DNA of 64,000 nt. Source: Rhodocollybia butyracea. Its lineage: Eukaryota; Basidiomycota; Agaricomycetes; Agaricales; Omphalotaceae. Location: contig JADNRY010000100.1 in the NCBI GenBank assembly GCA_015501585.1, forward strand, positions 62,001 to 126,000. The letters run 5' to 3'. The position numbers and the translations under genes are program-made. The number at the start of each line of letters is the position of its first letter. Positions within the stretch are counted from its first letter, which is position 1. Shown in pieces: positions 10,171 through 22,793 of this stretch. Under the pieces are notes generated by a model that searched no databases, was not told where the DNA came from, and saw only the letters and a program-made list of their open reading frames with translations.

Positions 10171-13100
10171 AAGATACTTATTTCAGTCTGTTTTTCCTCT
10201 TCATTATTGATCCTGAACCGAAGAAAATTTGCAGTTACAAGCTGCCCAAGTGTGGGTTAGAATTAGAATAAATGGTCTTTGAGGAACTGCTGGATGTTGT
10301 TCCTGCCAATCAAGGTGCGGATGCGAGGATGTCACGCCAGAAAAAGACTCTGAGATAATGAGCGTGTCAATGTCGGCGGTAAACGCATTGAGCCGGTCTG
10401 CGTCGACTGCTTTGCCATCGAGGGCCTAGGTAGTCAAGAGTCGGGAGAGGGTAAGAGGTTGAATGATTTCCTTTTTTGGATAAGACGCGCAACCACGGTT
10501 CCTTATATACGTAACACGCGCTTGTTTCTTTCAAGCCACGACTATGGCTCCAGAGTCCATAGGGCCACGATGCCTCCATCGACGTCCGACCTTGCTAATC
10601 TCGACGCTGGCGTCGACGTCATCAACCCAGCACCCGTTGCCGTCGTCAAAGACCTCGCATCATCCTACTCCCGTGCAGAGAACGGTTATAAAGGCATGTG
10701 AGCAATGACGCATCTTTGTGGCTCTTTGAGGCCAGGTAGTATCAACTCGGCAGTGTTATATTATTACTACAGGTGTGTGTAGCTCCGGACTGGGCATCCG
10801 TACGTGAACTAAGACTACTTCTAGTCCAAATGATACTTGTTCTCATCTTTCTTAGATCAAGCGCACAGAATCAGTCCTATCAATCGTAACTCCAAAACCC
10901 GTTTCTCTCTCTCCTCATATGGCACAGGGTTATTCAGAATCCGTACCCCATTTTCGATCGACATCTCAACACCATTTTTCTTCGAGAAACACTACGTTGC
11001 AACTCTTCTTCCGAACGTTTCATCCAACATCTCAAACCACCCTCTTTCATACCAGGATATTCTCCTCAAGCATTATCTCCTCTGTCTGATTATAATGCCA
11101 ATTATGGAGCTTGCTTTTACAAAGGAAACGGCGTTTATGGTTTTTATATGGTTTTTATCGTCGCAGATCTGAGCGTGCTCGAAGTCACTGTCTATACTAG
11201 GTACGACAGCCAGATCCTCTAGGATCTCGTACTTGCCCATGGCGATTGAAACTGAAACAGTCAATTTCAGATGGATATGAAGATTATAACGACTCGCGAC
11301 TACGGGAGCTATGACCCGTATAGAAGCGAGCACCGAGCTCGAATCTCTCATTAGGTCAGACTTTCCCCTTTCCTTTGAAATTGTATCCCTACCGTGTATA
11401 GACGTCCATCGTTCTCGACGGTTCTCGACGAATGGTGTGATACTATGTTTGGACGGTGCGGATGGGATGAAAACAAACATTTATTTCAGTCTGACTTCAA
11501 GTTGCTCCCTTTACATCTGTAATATCACCAGCTTTTCATAACGCGCACAGAGGTTGTCGCACACGGGCCAAGTTTATGTGTAGCGTCTACGCGATTTGAA
11601 AGTCGAGAACACGTCAAAGCCCCGATAGTCGAAAGTGTACGCCACGCAAGCATGCTCGAGATAAGAGGATTGTATGCCAACTACAGTCCTACGGAACTCG
11701 TTAGTTCCTCTTAGCTCTGACTTTAGGAGGCGTATGATTCATCAGACTCCGAGCTCTTCTCAATCTTCTTGTAAGTGCATAGGTTTTGGTTTGGAGAAAG
11801 CTTCATACTGGAACCCCAGATAATTTGATGCTTGACAATGATGACGCTCCATAGTGAACCTTATGAGTGCACTCGATCTGTAAAAACAGAAGTACGATAG
11901 TTGGTGAAGTACATGGTAATTCCATTGGGGTATGGATAAGAAGGAGCCGAGGGTAAACAATACTTGGTGAACTATCGATGAACCCCGACTTGGATCCCGG
12001 CACCAAACCCGAAGCTCGAACTCAACATACAGGAAAGAAGAATCCCGAAATGCACTGTCACCATGACCTTTGCCCAGCTACTAAGAGCTCTTAGTGGTGC
12101 GGGAACCTGTAAAAAGCGGTCCTGCAATTCCGCTCAAGGCATCATCATTCTGTTCATCCATGATTTTTACTTGAACAACTGGTGTATACTTCACCGGAGC
12201 CTGGGATGGGAAAAGATTACTAGAATACAAGATTGATACATCTCAACCCATACCGACGCGGTCCTTGCAGCTAATAACAAAACGATGAGCGCACACATTT
12301 GACAGAATCCATCCCGTACGAGTTTAGCTACCTACATGTTGTTCCTTCCCTCCGCTAAAGTAAAGTTGAGCCGGATCCCAACTCCGCCCGCCCAGTTAGA
12401 CTTACAAGTTTGAGCTATTACCCCTCTTCATCTGTATGATCTTTGGATGATTCGGAGAGGTCATCTCCGCCCACCGCTGTACCCAAAATCGATGCCGCGA
12501 TAAAAGAAGCCGAGGATTCTACGACACCGGATTTTACTGTTGTTTGCCTGTGTGCTTGGAACTTGGAAGAGTTCTCGGGACTCTCGCACAGTGCCGCACT
12601 CCCGACGTCACGTCTGCTGTGTCTTTGGCTACTGTAACGAGTAGACATAGGGAAAGACTCGTCTCCGACTTGGAGTTGGAATGCGGGGCTAGCATCGGGA
12701 GGGATATCTAGAGCAAAGGTTGTTCGGAGCATCGACAGAACGGAACTTGAGTGATACTAAGTATACGTGGTCACGCGCACGCGGTCGCGTTTAAGCAGTG
12801 TTAACTGTTGAGTGTAGGAGATATTGAATAAGGGAGGGATTTGTGAGTTTTAAGGTGAGCAAAGACCTGATGAGAAAAGGAAAGGAAACTTAGTCTGAGG
12901 TCCAAATAGGTTAGGAACACTTGAACAACTCTCGCCGTCTTTCATTGAACTCCATACATCCTAGTCTCAGTCGGTACAGCGACTTGTCATAGGACTGCAG
13001 ACCGTGACAATCGTAATGAGAAACATTATCAAACCAGGCAAGGCACCATATTTTTGCACATCTCTTAGGATTTGGGGTTAGAATCCCCACTGCCTTACAA

Positions 13101-13899
13101 TGATCACCTTTTGCATAACTTGAGTATTTTCATTCGAGGCTGATGGTTAGCGTAAGATTCCTTGATCTGATATGCACTTCCGTTGAGTGCTTAGCACATG
13201 CATGTTCGAATCCGGACATACTTATATGCATACACCGTAAGTGCAAGTACTCTATCTGATCTGTTCAACGTTCTTGCCAATGAGTTCATCCCGGAACCGA
13301 AGAAACATGTTACAGCGTGGGTTGGAAAGGGAGAAACGGTCTTTGAGGAAGTACTGGATCTCATCCCCGCCGATGAAGGTGCAGTGAATGCGAGGAGGTT
13401 CCAGGTGAGTGCGAGGATGTCGCGCCAGAAAGACTGATGAGTGTCATTGAGCGTGTCGATGTCGGCAGCTGAGGCGGCGGCGCTGCTTTGGCGTCGAGGG
13501 CGGCCGGGATGGATGCGCCTAGGCGGTCGAGAGTCGGGAGAGGGAATCCTGAAGGTAATGCCATGTGGAACGAAAGGAATGCTTTTGCTAAAACGCGCAC
13601 CACGTGACTTTTGTACGTAACACAAGTAACGCGCTTGTTTCTTTCAAACCACGACGGCCACAATGGCTACTGAGTAGACTCAGTACTGATGCAGATGTCT
13701 CCCTCACTAATAATCTTAACGCCTTTGACAACTCAGCCCCCGTCGCCGTTGTCAAAAACCTCCCATCGACCATCGCCAACTTCTGCCTGACGTCCAAGTC
13801 ATCAGCGACTTTTGCCCCGCCCACAAACATGCAAGAATGTAGAAGGTAACGGACCGCAAAGGCAAGCCTGCCGGACCCACAGTGCGGCGTTATGCATCT
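10171..13899. repeat. Spacer 2, right part: further diverged spacer blocks
   Basis: No intact gene is supported. Bases 10840-11180 match 18430-18690 and 26940-27250. Bases 11765-11960 match 18865-19030, both coding on the minus strand for KPKPMHLQ. Bases 12340-12850 are a second copy of the 'ctaaagtt' block also found at 690 and 8160. Bases 13090-13670 match 1490-2050. A plus-strand frame at 10459-10701 contains MPPSTSDLANLDAGVDV and ends at what could be a splice donor, but no second exon could be joined. This spacer is the largest (6.9 kb) because it holds two versions of the same block. Confidence 0.5.
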
Positions 13900-14318
13900 G
13901 AGCGAGGAATCTACCGTAGTATTGTGTCCAAACTGCCGGTACTTGGATTTTGGGGAACCTGTCATGATCGTGTGTCTCTTCAATCTTAACTAACGTTTGA
14001 GATGTCGACTAGTCGGAAATGAACAGTGCAAGCCCTGGAGGAAAGGAACGTGGAGGCAACGAGGAATTAACGTTGCAGGATCTTCACGGGCGATGCTGGA
14101 TTGTCGAGTCCACCATCATAGACCTATTAGGGACCGATTGTAAAGATCGATAACGGGAGAAGGGTCGTAAATAGACTTACTCAATGACAGCCTAATTGCA
14201 GCCTTTTGAAGCCTATCTATTCTGTCAAACATGAGGTATACGTGCGTACTGTCGATTTAGAACATATGAGACCATGCAGTCAAGCACGCAAGCAACGTTA
14301 TTTCCTTGTTTTGCGACG
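13900..14318 (+). promoter_or_regulatory. Conserved upstream region of NLR copy B
   Basis: Aligns closely to 3886-4277 upstream of copy A, including 'ggtacttggattttgggg', 'gtgtctcttcaatc', 'gttgcaggatcttcacgg' and 'gaccgattgtaaa'. It most likely contains the promoter and 5' UTR of the NLR family. Confidence 0.4.
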
Positions 14319-17300
14319 ATGACCTGCTTTCCTTGCTGGCCCAACAGTGCTTCTGCGACTCCTGCATCGGAAGATGAAATTCTTCCTGGCAATGTAATTC
14401 TATCCTGTACGTCATATTGTCCAGAAAGCTGACAGATGTTTGTGTTTTAGACGAACGAAAGGCAAAAGGGCAAAGTACGAACCGACAACGACGATCGGGG
14501 TGCACCAAGCAAGAGTGAATATGCGCGCGAGACGGGAAAGGAGCTTCTTGATGTCCTAGAAGCAGTAGCGGAGCAAATACCCGTACCGGGAGTGGCCATT
14601 GCAATTAAGATGGCAAATAATCTCATTCGAACATGCGAGGCAAGTCTGATAACTTGCTACGAATTCTAATCGATCGCCTACCATTAACTATTGATCTAGA
14701 ATAGCCACGCAACCTTGGAACAAGCCGAGGTCCTCAAGAAACGCATCAAGAACTTGGCAATCATTCTTGTCAATGAGCTGAAGGGAAAGAAAGCCGAGGA
14801 AATTGAAGGGAAATTGCGGACGGATATCGAGCAGCTGGAGAGGTAGTTATTTCTTGAATTAGAATGAACACGCTAATCGAGACGCACAACTTTCTAGTGA
14901 TTTATTGTACTTTTCAATAATAATGACATGCGGAAAAAAAAAAAAACTTTTCGTCTACTGGATGGGTAGGCGCGGCGCCTATTTTTCTGAATCACATGGC
15001 ATATGGCCATACCATGCCAGCCCTCGGCATGTAAGTGTTGCACCATTTCTTACCATATAAGGCAATAGCTGCAACAATTTTGCAGTCGGTGGTGCGCCAA
15101 ATGTGCGCAGTTATTGCCTTATATAGTAGGAAATATTGACCTTGGCTTGGCGGCCACCCCATGTGATTCGGAGAAATAGGCGCCACGCCAAACAGACCGT
15201 CTGGACCAACGGCTGGACAAAAGTTTTTTTTTTTTTCGGAATGTCATTATTATTGAAAAGCACTATAAAGTATATCCGATCTAAATTGGATGAGATTGCA
15301 GCGCAGAATACATTTCTGGTGGTACTGTACCAGAAGTTGAACGAGGATAAAGTTCGAGGATGTGTCGAACGTCTAGCAACTGCTTTAGAGAGCTTCAATG
15401 TGAGTTGATGTCTAAAAATGCAATTGGATTTGTTAATAATTATTTTCTTCGATCTGTAGTTATCACGTCAGATTGCGGATGCGGATGCTCTTGATCGCCT
15501 TTCTGAGCAGATCATTACTTTCTATAAACAGCAGCAGGTCACTTTGGATGAGATTCAGCTTTCTACGAGAAATATTGAAAAGAAATTCGAAAATGTTGAA
15601 CGGAATATGGAATCTGTCCAAGCTATCCTTGCTGAAAAGAGGTACCAAGGTGACAGTTCAAATGGTTCTAGTCCTAGACGAGGTGTCATCCCAGTTGCTC
15701 CGGATATCTTCTTTGGGCGCGATGCCATTGTCAATGGCTTTGCGCATACGCTGGTCTCTCAGAAGACCAGTATGGCTCGGATCTGCCTCTTAGGACCTGG
15801 AGGCATGGGAAAAACATCTATAGCTCGTGCTGTTCTCAATGACCAGTCTGTCATCAAGTATTTTGGTGAGGAAAACCGTGTCTGGGTACCTTGTGTAAAG
15901 GCCACTTCCGTTTCCTTGCTCAAGGACACTTTGTATGATTCTCTTGGACTGTCTCTCAATACAGGAGACCCACTTCATGATATCCTACATGATCTAAAGT
16001 CTTCAAAATCTCCCATTATCCTTTTACTCGACAACTTTGAAACCCCCTGGAATCTCTGTAGCCAGGCAGAGGTACTGGAGATCCTTTTGCAACTTGCAAA
16101 ACTTCAGCACGTTGCTCTCTTTGTCACCATGCGATCTTTTGAACCCCCTGGAGATGGCATCCATTGGGAATCCATCCACTTGGAAGCTGTAGACAAGGAA
16201 GCATCAGCTTGTATCTATGCTGAGATTCATCCAGCTGGAAGTAAAGACCTTGGGCTCTCCTCATTACTTGAAGAAGTTGGATATATGCCCTTGGCTGTAA
16301 CACTGATGGCAAAACTTGGCAGGAAAATGGGATATGAGCCAGTCAAGCTTCTTGGGCTTTATAAAGAGGCCGGAACTGCATTCTTGCACCTTGGTGGGGA
16401 TGCCCAACGGAGCATGGAAATCTGTATAGGCTTATCAGTTGAGAGTCAACCCATGAAGGACTCTCCTAGCGCAGCAAAACTCCTTGACATACTTGCCTTA
16501 TTGCCTGTTGGGACTACATTAGAAGCCTTGTCTCGGTGGTGGGTGGGTATGCCAGAGACAACCATTAGTTTGGGGCTAGGGACTCTCCTTGACACCTCTT
16601 TGGTGGAGAAACGTGCTGAAAATTATGTTGTCCTCCCAGTAATCCGCCGATATGTCCTTGATCCTAAACGGTTTCCCGAAATTATTCGGGAATCAACTGT
16701 CCAGATGGCATGCACATTTCTCAAGGAGCACAATGCATCTATAGGAGAAAGCAACTATTTGGCCCATAACAATGCTCGTTCGTTGGAGGAAGCAAATATC
16801 CAAGGGATCCTTTTGGAAACCACAACACCTGATCCAGATATAGTTGAGGCTCTCCTTATTCTTGCAGAGCACCAGTATAAAACCCGCCCACGGATGGAGG
16901 TTGCACAACATGCTTTGGAGCTCTCGAAAAAGTCTCAGGACCAGAAGTTGTATGCCGAAGCATTATATTGGAATGGTCGAAATTTGATCAGTCTTGATCA
17001 GTATGAGGAGGCCCTAAAGCAGTTTTGTCTTGCCCGTGAAATATTCTTGCACATATCTGAACGGAAGCGAGCTGCAGACGCTTTGTACTGGCTTGGAAAG
17101 GTTTTTGGTTTCAGCCCTGGTCACCCAGAGAAGGAAAGCTTTTCAGATGCCTTGGCAGAATTCCAATCTTTGGCTCATCCAGCAGGCATAGCGAAGTGCC
17201 AGATAGTGCTTGCATCTCAATGGGATGCTCAATCAATCTCAACTCTCACCACCATTTGGGAGTTCTGCATTTCTAATAATCTGCTACTTGAAAAAGTGGA

Positions 17301-17804
17301 TTGTGCTTGGTGGCTAACACAGACCTGCACTGCATTAATTTGGGAAGATTTGATGAAGCTAAGCACTGGGGTTTAATTGCTTTGGATGAAGCCAATCAAT
17401 TAAATCAGCAGACTTTTGATGCATTTGAGAATCTTGGGCAGATAAGCATTGTCCTAAAAGACTATGATGAGGCAGTAAAATATTTAATGGAAGGCTTAGA
17501 GACCAGCAAGGCTTTTGGGAGGCCATTGAATATTGCTAGGATACTGTTCCAGTTGGGACGTGTTTGGATGAAGAAAGGGCAGAAGGAAGATGCTCAGGGA
17601 GCATTCACAGAAACACTTAAATACTGTGAAATGCTCCAAGGATCATGGGAAGGGCCAAGATTTCAAAGGACATGCAGGTTCTACCTTGATAAACTTGAAA
17701 ATCCCTCTAGAGAGCCTAACTCTGAGGAGCAGTGGGACCTCAGGCAACTTGGTGCAAAGCAGGATTATGAAATAGTGGGTATTGCTGAGTTAGATAGGGA
17801 TTAG
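14319..17804 (+). pseudogene. NLR-like gene copy B, disrupted by a MITE and a 5-bp duplication
   Basis: Exons correspond to those of copy A: 14319-14393, 14451-14639, 14700-14842, 14898-15399 (interrupted) and 15460-17804. The N-terminal helical domain, linker and NB-ARC are almost identical to copy A (P-loop LLGPGGMGKTS, Walker B ILLLDNFETPW), while the TPR half is more diverged. There are two lesions. A 361-bp MITE at 14905-15265 sits seven bases into exon 4; reading into it gives a TAA stop after about 53 codons. A CTGCA tandem duplication near 17325-17334 shifts the frame so the upstream frame stops at 17376; the remaining TPR tail continues in another frame to 17804. The bulk of the NB-ARC and TPR frame (15544-17376) is still open, so loss looks recent. 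A truncated product from an internal start is possible but unproven. Confidence 0.82.
14905..15265. mobile_element. 361-bp MITE with TIRs and TA target duplication in exon 4 of NLR copy B
   Basis: The element is flanked by TA (14903-14904 and 15266-15267). Comparison with copy A, which has an uninterrupted 'tgatttaaagtata', gives the exact empty site. The ends are inverted repeats of about 45 bp: 'cttttcaataataatgacat' near 14910 and its complement near 15260, followed by a run of 13-14 A or T, then 'acttttg/cgtc'. A second internal inverted repeat lies around 'taaggcaata' and 'ttgccttata'. TA duplication suggests Tc1/mariner-type mobilisation. No coding capacity. Confidence 0.9.
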
Positions 17805-19309
17805 ATACCATTGACCAGTAGTGGCCAGTGATTGCAAACGCCTATGTAGAGTCACAGGAGCAAATAAATTAAGTTTCTATGATGAGCATCGAGTAGTTTA
17901 CAGAATCAGTACCCTGTTGTGGCGCTGCACTCTTTTTGGCAAAGTAAGAGATCCAGATGTAAGACTTGTGTAAGACGGTAATTAGTACTAGCAATGTAAC
18001 CAATCTATGAAATAGCTTGCAATTTTCATCGTTTTCAAGGACAGTGATACACACTTACGGGAAGCATAGCATTGTCTCAGCACTCTCATTTTGACATCGT
18101 ATGCATTAAGTTCCACTTACTATGGGGGGGGTGAACCATGAATGAATTTATACGCCAGTAGATGCAATCAATGGTGCAGCGGGCATAATATACAAAAAAC
18201 CCACTGTAAAATTTAGCAGGCCAAACAATATGATAGCGAATGCTGAATGGCATCTAATTCTATATTCAGCTCTCCAGACTCTTCAGCTCAGCCGCAGCGA
18301 CTCGGATACTTCTACCGTGTCTATGTTTAGACAAACACAAGGCGGGTTCGACCGCCGGTAGAAGTCTTCCGAATGGTGGAATCAAATCTTCATGGCTTTG
18401 GGCATCCGCTACACCTCCATATTCTACTCACCTTAACTCCAATTGCTCGTTTCTCTCTGTGTGCGCCACCCTAACATTGTCCTCATACGGCACAGATTTC
18501 GTACCCCATCCCCTCCACCATCTTATCAACGTCTCAACATGATGTTCCTTTGAGCACTCCCACGCTGCAAGCGCTTTGAACACCAATAAGTTGTACATTA
18601 TTCATGGAGAAGATCGGATGCTCTCTGCCGGGTGGCTGCCAAATATTAAACTTGCATCTTCAAAGAAAACACCGTATATGGTTTTTATGGTAGGGGTGGA
18701 TCTGAAAGCTCTCCTAGCACGGCTCTGATACCAGTGCCTATACCAGGCGGTGGCGCGAGCATGCTCGAGATAGGATGTTTGTGCGTCAGCTACGGAACCC
18801 GTGAGTAATCCCTCTTAGCTTTGCCTTTAGGAGGCATACCATTCATAGGAGGAGCTCTTTCGATACCCTTGTAAGTGCATAGGTTTTGGTTTGGAGAGAG
18901 AAGCTTCGTACTGGAACCCAAGTCGGTGGTGGGAATATTGAGGGTACGAGTGCGCTGGGTCCCCTGTGGGGGTGAGAAGGGAAGTACGGTGGTTGGTGAA
19001 GTAGCTGTTTGAGCAAATATCTGATGAACGATCGATACGTCGGACTGAATTTGACTTACCTCTGGAAGCTCTTAGCGGTGCGGGAACTTTACAGCTAGAG
19101 CGGTCCTCCAATTCCACTCAAGGCGTCACTATTCTGTTCATCCATGACTTTTGCTTTAACAAGGTGTATACTTCGCTGGAGCGATGGGAAAGATTAGTGG
19201 AATACAAGGTATGTGCACTGTACATCTATCTTAACCCATACCAACGTGGTCCTTGCAGTGAACAACAAAACCATGACTGCATGGCGTGGATTGCGACTGA
19301 TGGCAAAAG
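17805..19309. repeat. Spacer 3, left part
   Basis: No gene is supported. Bases 17805-17860 continue the NLR 3' flank. Bases 18330-18760 match 26855-27260. Bases 18860-19060 match 11765-11960, and a minus-strand frame (18827-19117, 96 aa) contains LGFQYEASLSKPKPMHLQG, whose homologous frame in spacer 2 is broken elsewhere. A G run of eight occurs at 18124-18131. Confidence 0.45.
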
Positions 19310-21450
19310 TTAATGAAACACATAATCTATCCCGTACATGTAGTGCAGTTGAACTCGGAAACAATTTGGACCAGTAAGTTAACCAGATGCAGAGCCAGCC
19401 AATTGTGCATCAAATACCACATCCACCGGCTTGAACGCAGTATTTCCGATGGCCACATACTCACTGGCATTTCACAACCTACCATCTCAAGCTTCATCTC
19501 CCGCTAAAGTTGACCCCGATCCCAACTCCGCCGCCCGGTTAGACTGGATCCCATCATACATTGTCTCCATCCCCCGCTCCAAAAACAATGCCGCGATAAA
19601 AGAAGCCGAGCATTTCATGAGACCCGGATTTGATTGGCCCTGTATCTTTGAAAGAGCTCTCGGTGGTTTCTCGCATGGTGCCGCACTCGACGGGGGCTTC
19701 CACGCTGAGCCAACTCTCTTCTCGAGCTCAATCCATCCCAGTGAATTTCATGACTTCAGTACCAACATCCGCCGTGTCTTTGCCTACTGTAACGAGTAGA
19801 CATAATCGGAGTTTCCATATCGGGCGTAAAGGTTGTTCGGAGCGTCGGCAGAAAACTTGAGTGCTGCTCTACATCTTTTAGCTGATAGGTAGCTGTAGCA
19901 GTGTTGGGCGTAGTAAGGGAGGGATTTGTGTATTTCGAGATGACCGGAGAACTGATGTGAGGGGAGTATAATGAGTCAGAAGCCCGTCGTTCTAGCTTAG
20001 AAAGCAGTAGCGTACCTGAACATCTTTCGCTCTATCATGTCTCTTATTGAGCATCACTACACTGTACAGTCTCACCAAGCCGGAACGTAGACTTGATAAA
20101 CGTCAGCACAGCGACTTTACGGCGACTTTGACACCATCTTTGTTGACATCGGATGAGACTGCAGAGAATCGTCATGAGAAATACTATCAAACCACAGGGC
20201 ATCATACTCACCTTTTTGGAGATTCCGGGTTAGAGTCTCCGCCGCCTCACGGAATCCGCCCACGAGAGTAAGATGATCGCTCTCCTCCTTTGCCGCTTCA
20301 CGCGCTTTCTCCTCCAACACAGTTCCGAGTGGCTGTTGTACCTTCCTATTCACGTTTCTCTAAGTACCTCATCAACAAAGTCCTCCTCAGATAGAGGTGA
20401 CAACGGGATGGTATTGCTATTGCACTGCGGCCGTCATTGAGAGAGATGGGGCGGAGGTTATTCCGACAGAGGAAGCAAGCTTTGTTTCGATTGTATCTCC
20501 ACGACCACTTCCAATTCAACCAGTGATCCAAGTTTCCCGAAAGTGAAGTGAGGATGCTGAATCTACAGACGGAGTGAGTTAATGCAACAAACCAAATTAT
20601 TGGGGCGCAACGCACCAGAAACAGTAACGCATAACGGCACCAGGAGTCAGCTTGCCAATATACGAATTGTCATTGTTACTGGTACCTCGTCTGTTAGATA
20701 AATTCCTGCCTCAGCGATGTCATAAAACTGGAGTGGGGTGACACTTGTTTACGGGCCAAAGGAGATCGCAAGTGTTTGCCCACTACGAAGCGAAGAAATA
20801 CATAGTATCAGTATTTGACTTGTAGACAGCAACGTATAAAACATACCAACGACACTGGTGCCCATGGCTATCCCATACCAAGTCCCAATCGCGTCCTTGA
20901 AGGTTGAAGCTGGACACCTGATACCTGGAGAAGATAATATAGGACACGACGTGAAGTGTCCGCTGAGGCCGGGCCCGAATGGATTAGGAAGGGTAAGAGG
21001 CTGAAGCGCTGAAGGCTACATATAGCTAGCCAGAGGAAGAAGGTACTATGCCCGCAGAAGCTGTACAATTTCGGTTCGGGTGTTGTTGACCATAAACAAC
21101 ATTGACGTCGCAGCTGGGTTCTTTAGATGTTATGCGTGGTGAATCTCCCATTCCGATGCAACCGAAGTCAATGTGTTCAAGGCGCAGGTGGAAGCCGTCG
21201 AAATATTGCTTTCTGTTGATTGTAGTTGGAGGATATATAAGGAAAATGGGTTCCATCCGTACCCAGCTGTTTCCTTGCATGAGGATGTGGAAAGTGCTTC
21301 TGAACGGGCAAGCGTTGACGGGTGACGTTGAAGCTCGAAGAAACCCTGGGTGACAAAGGAGCTAATCAGTTCAAGGTCTGAGTAAGAGAGAAAGAGACAC
21401 ACGCGCATCAACAATAAACGATCTTTGCATGTATTTCCTCTCCATGAAGA
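19310..21450 (-). repeat. Spacer block, copy 2 of 3
   Basis: Homologous to 8010-10170 and 27080-29060 along most of its length. Minus-strand remnants at 21130-21414 (start MLMRVCLFLSYSDLELIS) and 21026-21280 are two pieces of the frame that is continuous at 9670-10143, so this copy has a frameshift between them. A possible intron on the minus strand near 20750-20860 (gtatgt...cgtag) is shared with copy 1. Confidence 0.5.
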
Positions 21451-22309
21451 CGATCCTCCTTCTAGGCCTTATGTGGACCAATGACCGGTGATTCTGGAAG
21501 CCAAAACTGTGGGAGTTTTGGCTTATACCAACTAGTGGGCTCGTTGAAGGTCGTGCAATTGGAGTTGAGCGGAATGAGAGTCGGATGAGCCCGTTTGCAT
21601 TTTCCCGTTTGCGTGACTCGGTACTTGGACGGTCCGCCTTCCCGGCCGCATCATACTCCGTAACTTGAATCGATTTTATTCAATAGGCTACTCAGTTCTG
21701 CTGTTAGACGATGGTATACCTGACCAGTATGTCTTCAATCTCTGATCACAACTCTATACTAAAGAGCTGAATATTGATCATGAATGCCCAATCCTAGAAC
21801 TCTTCAAATTACTCGTCCTCAAGATATTCAACCACTGGTCTTTCTTCGGGCAAAATCTGCGTATTGCAATATTGCTTTCTGTTGATTGATTCCAGATACT
21901 TTCCATTCTAATCTACACGAAAGCTGTTCTCTCTTGAGCCAACGTACGGAATTCAGTCGGGTAATTGGTCATTGTCCGACTCGAGCACATTCCCCAGGCG
22001 GAGTCAGACCTCCCTTAATCGGTGAAGTCAAATTATCAACTCGCTTTGATCATACACTCCCGGGCCATCTTGTTCTCTCAGCTCTGATTTCCGTGCTGTA
22101 TATTCAATTGCCAGTCCATACGATATCAGTGTGGAGTGTTGTCCAGTAACTGGGTAAGTTGGCATTTACTTTTGCCCGTATGATAACGGTTTCAATACCT
22201 TCTTCAGCAAACTCCTCTGCCAACCTGACATGCAAATTTCAAAGCCAAATCGATGGTCAATGCGGACCTTTACGCAGTCATCCCAAGTATAGCTCGTGAT
22301 ATTCGGTGG
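21451..22309. repeat. Spacer 3, right part
   Basis: Nothing recognisable as a gene. Bases 21700-22160 match 29370-30120 in spacer 4 ('ccattctaat', 'aaagctgttctc', 'acgatatcagtgtg'), so this is shared spacer sequence. Confidence 0.4.
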
Positions 22310-22793
22310 AATGAGTGTACTTGAGCAAGGAATCGCCGTAGTACTGGTAGTATGTGGTCCAAACCCCGTGCTTGGATTTACGACTTGGTAAGTTGTTATG
22401 ATCATTTGTCTCTTCGGTACTACCAAGATTTTTGTATAGTATGAGTATGCGACTGGTGGGAAATGAACGGTGCAAGCCCTAGAGGAAAGGAAAGTGGTCA
22501 ACTTAACAACGAATCAGCGTTGCAAGATCTTCACCGGTGATACCGTTGGAACGTTCATCGTAGACCTATCGAGGACTGATCGTATACAACGATAGCGAGA
22601 GAAGAATCCTTTCAAATGACAGCCTCGAGAAGCTTATCTATCCTGTCAAACATGAGGTTCACGTGCGTGTATACTGCTACTTTTTGAAGATATTAAAGCC
22701 GTTTAAGCTGCTCCGGCGTTCAGATCTTGGACCGTGCCGAGGAATTCACTTCCTTCGTTCCTTCCGTTTCCTTGCATTTCTTGTTTTGTGACG
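22310..22793 (+). promoter_or_regulatory. Conserved upstream region of NLR copy C
   Basis: Diverged version of the sequence before copies A and B: 'gtagtactggtagtatgtgg', 'gtgcaagccctagaggaaag', 'gatcttcaccgg' and 'tatcctgtcaaacatgaggt'. Probably promoter and 5' UTR of a now broken gene. Confidence 0.35.

Noticed and set aside
10459..10701. Plus-strand frame as first exon of a gene
   Set aside because: It ends near a possible splice donor, but no following exon could be joined and the corresponding sites in other spacers are not open.
18343..18360. tRNA B-box-like 'gggttcgaccgcc'
   Set aside because: No A box or cloverleaf could be drawn, and the stretch is part of a spacer block repeated at 26880 with changes that destroy the box.
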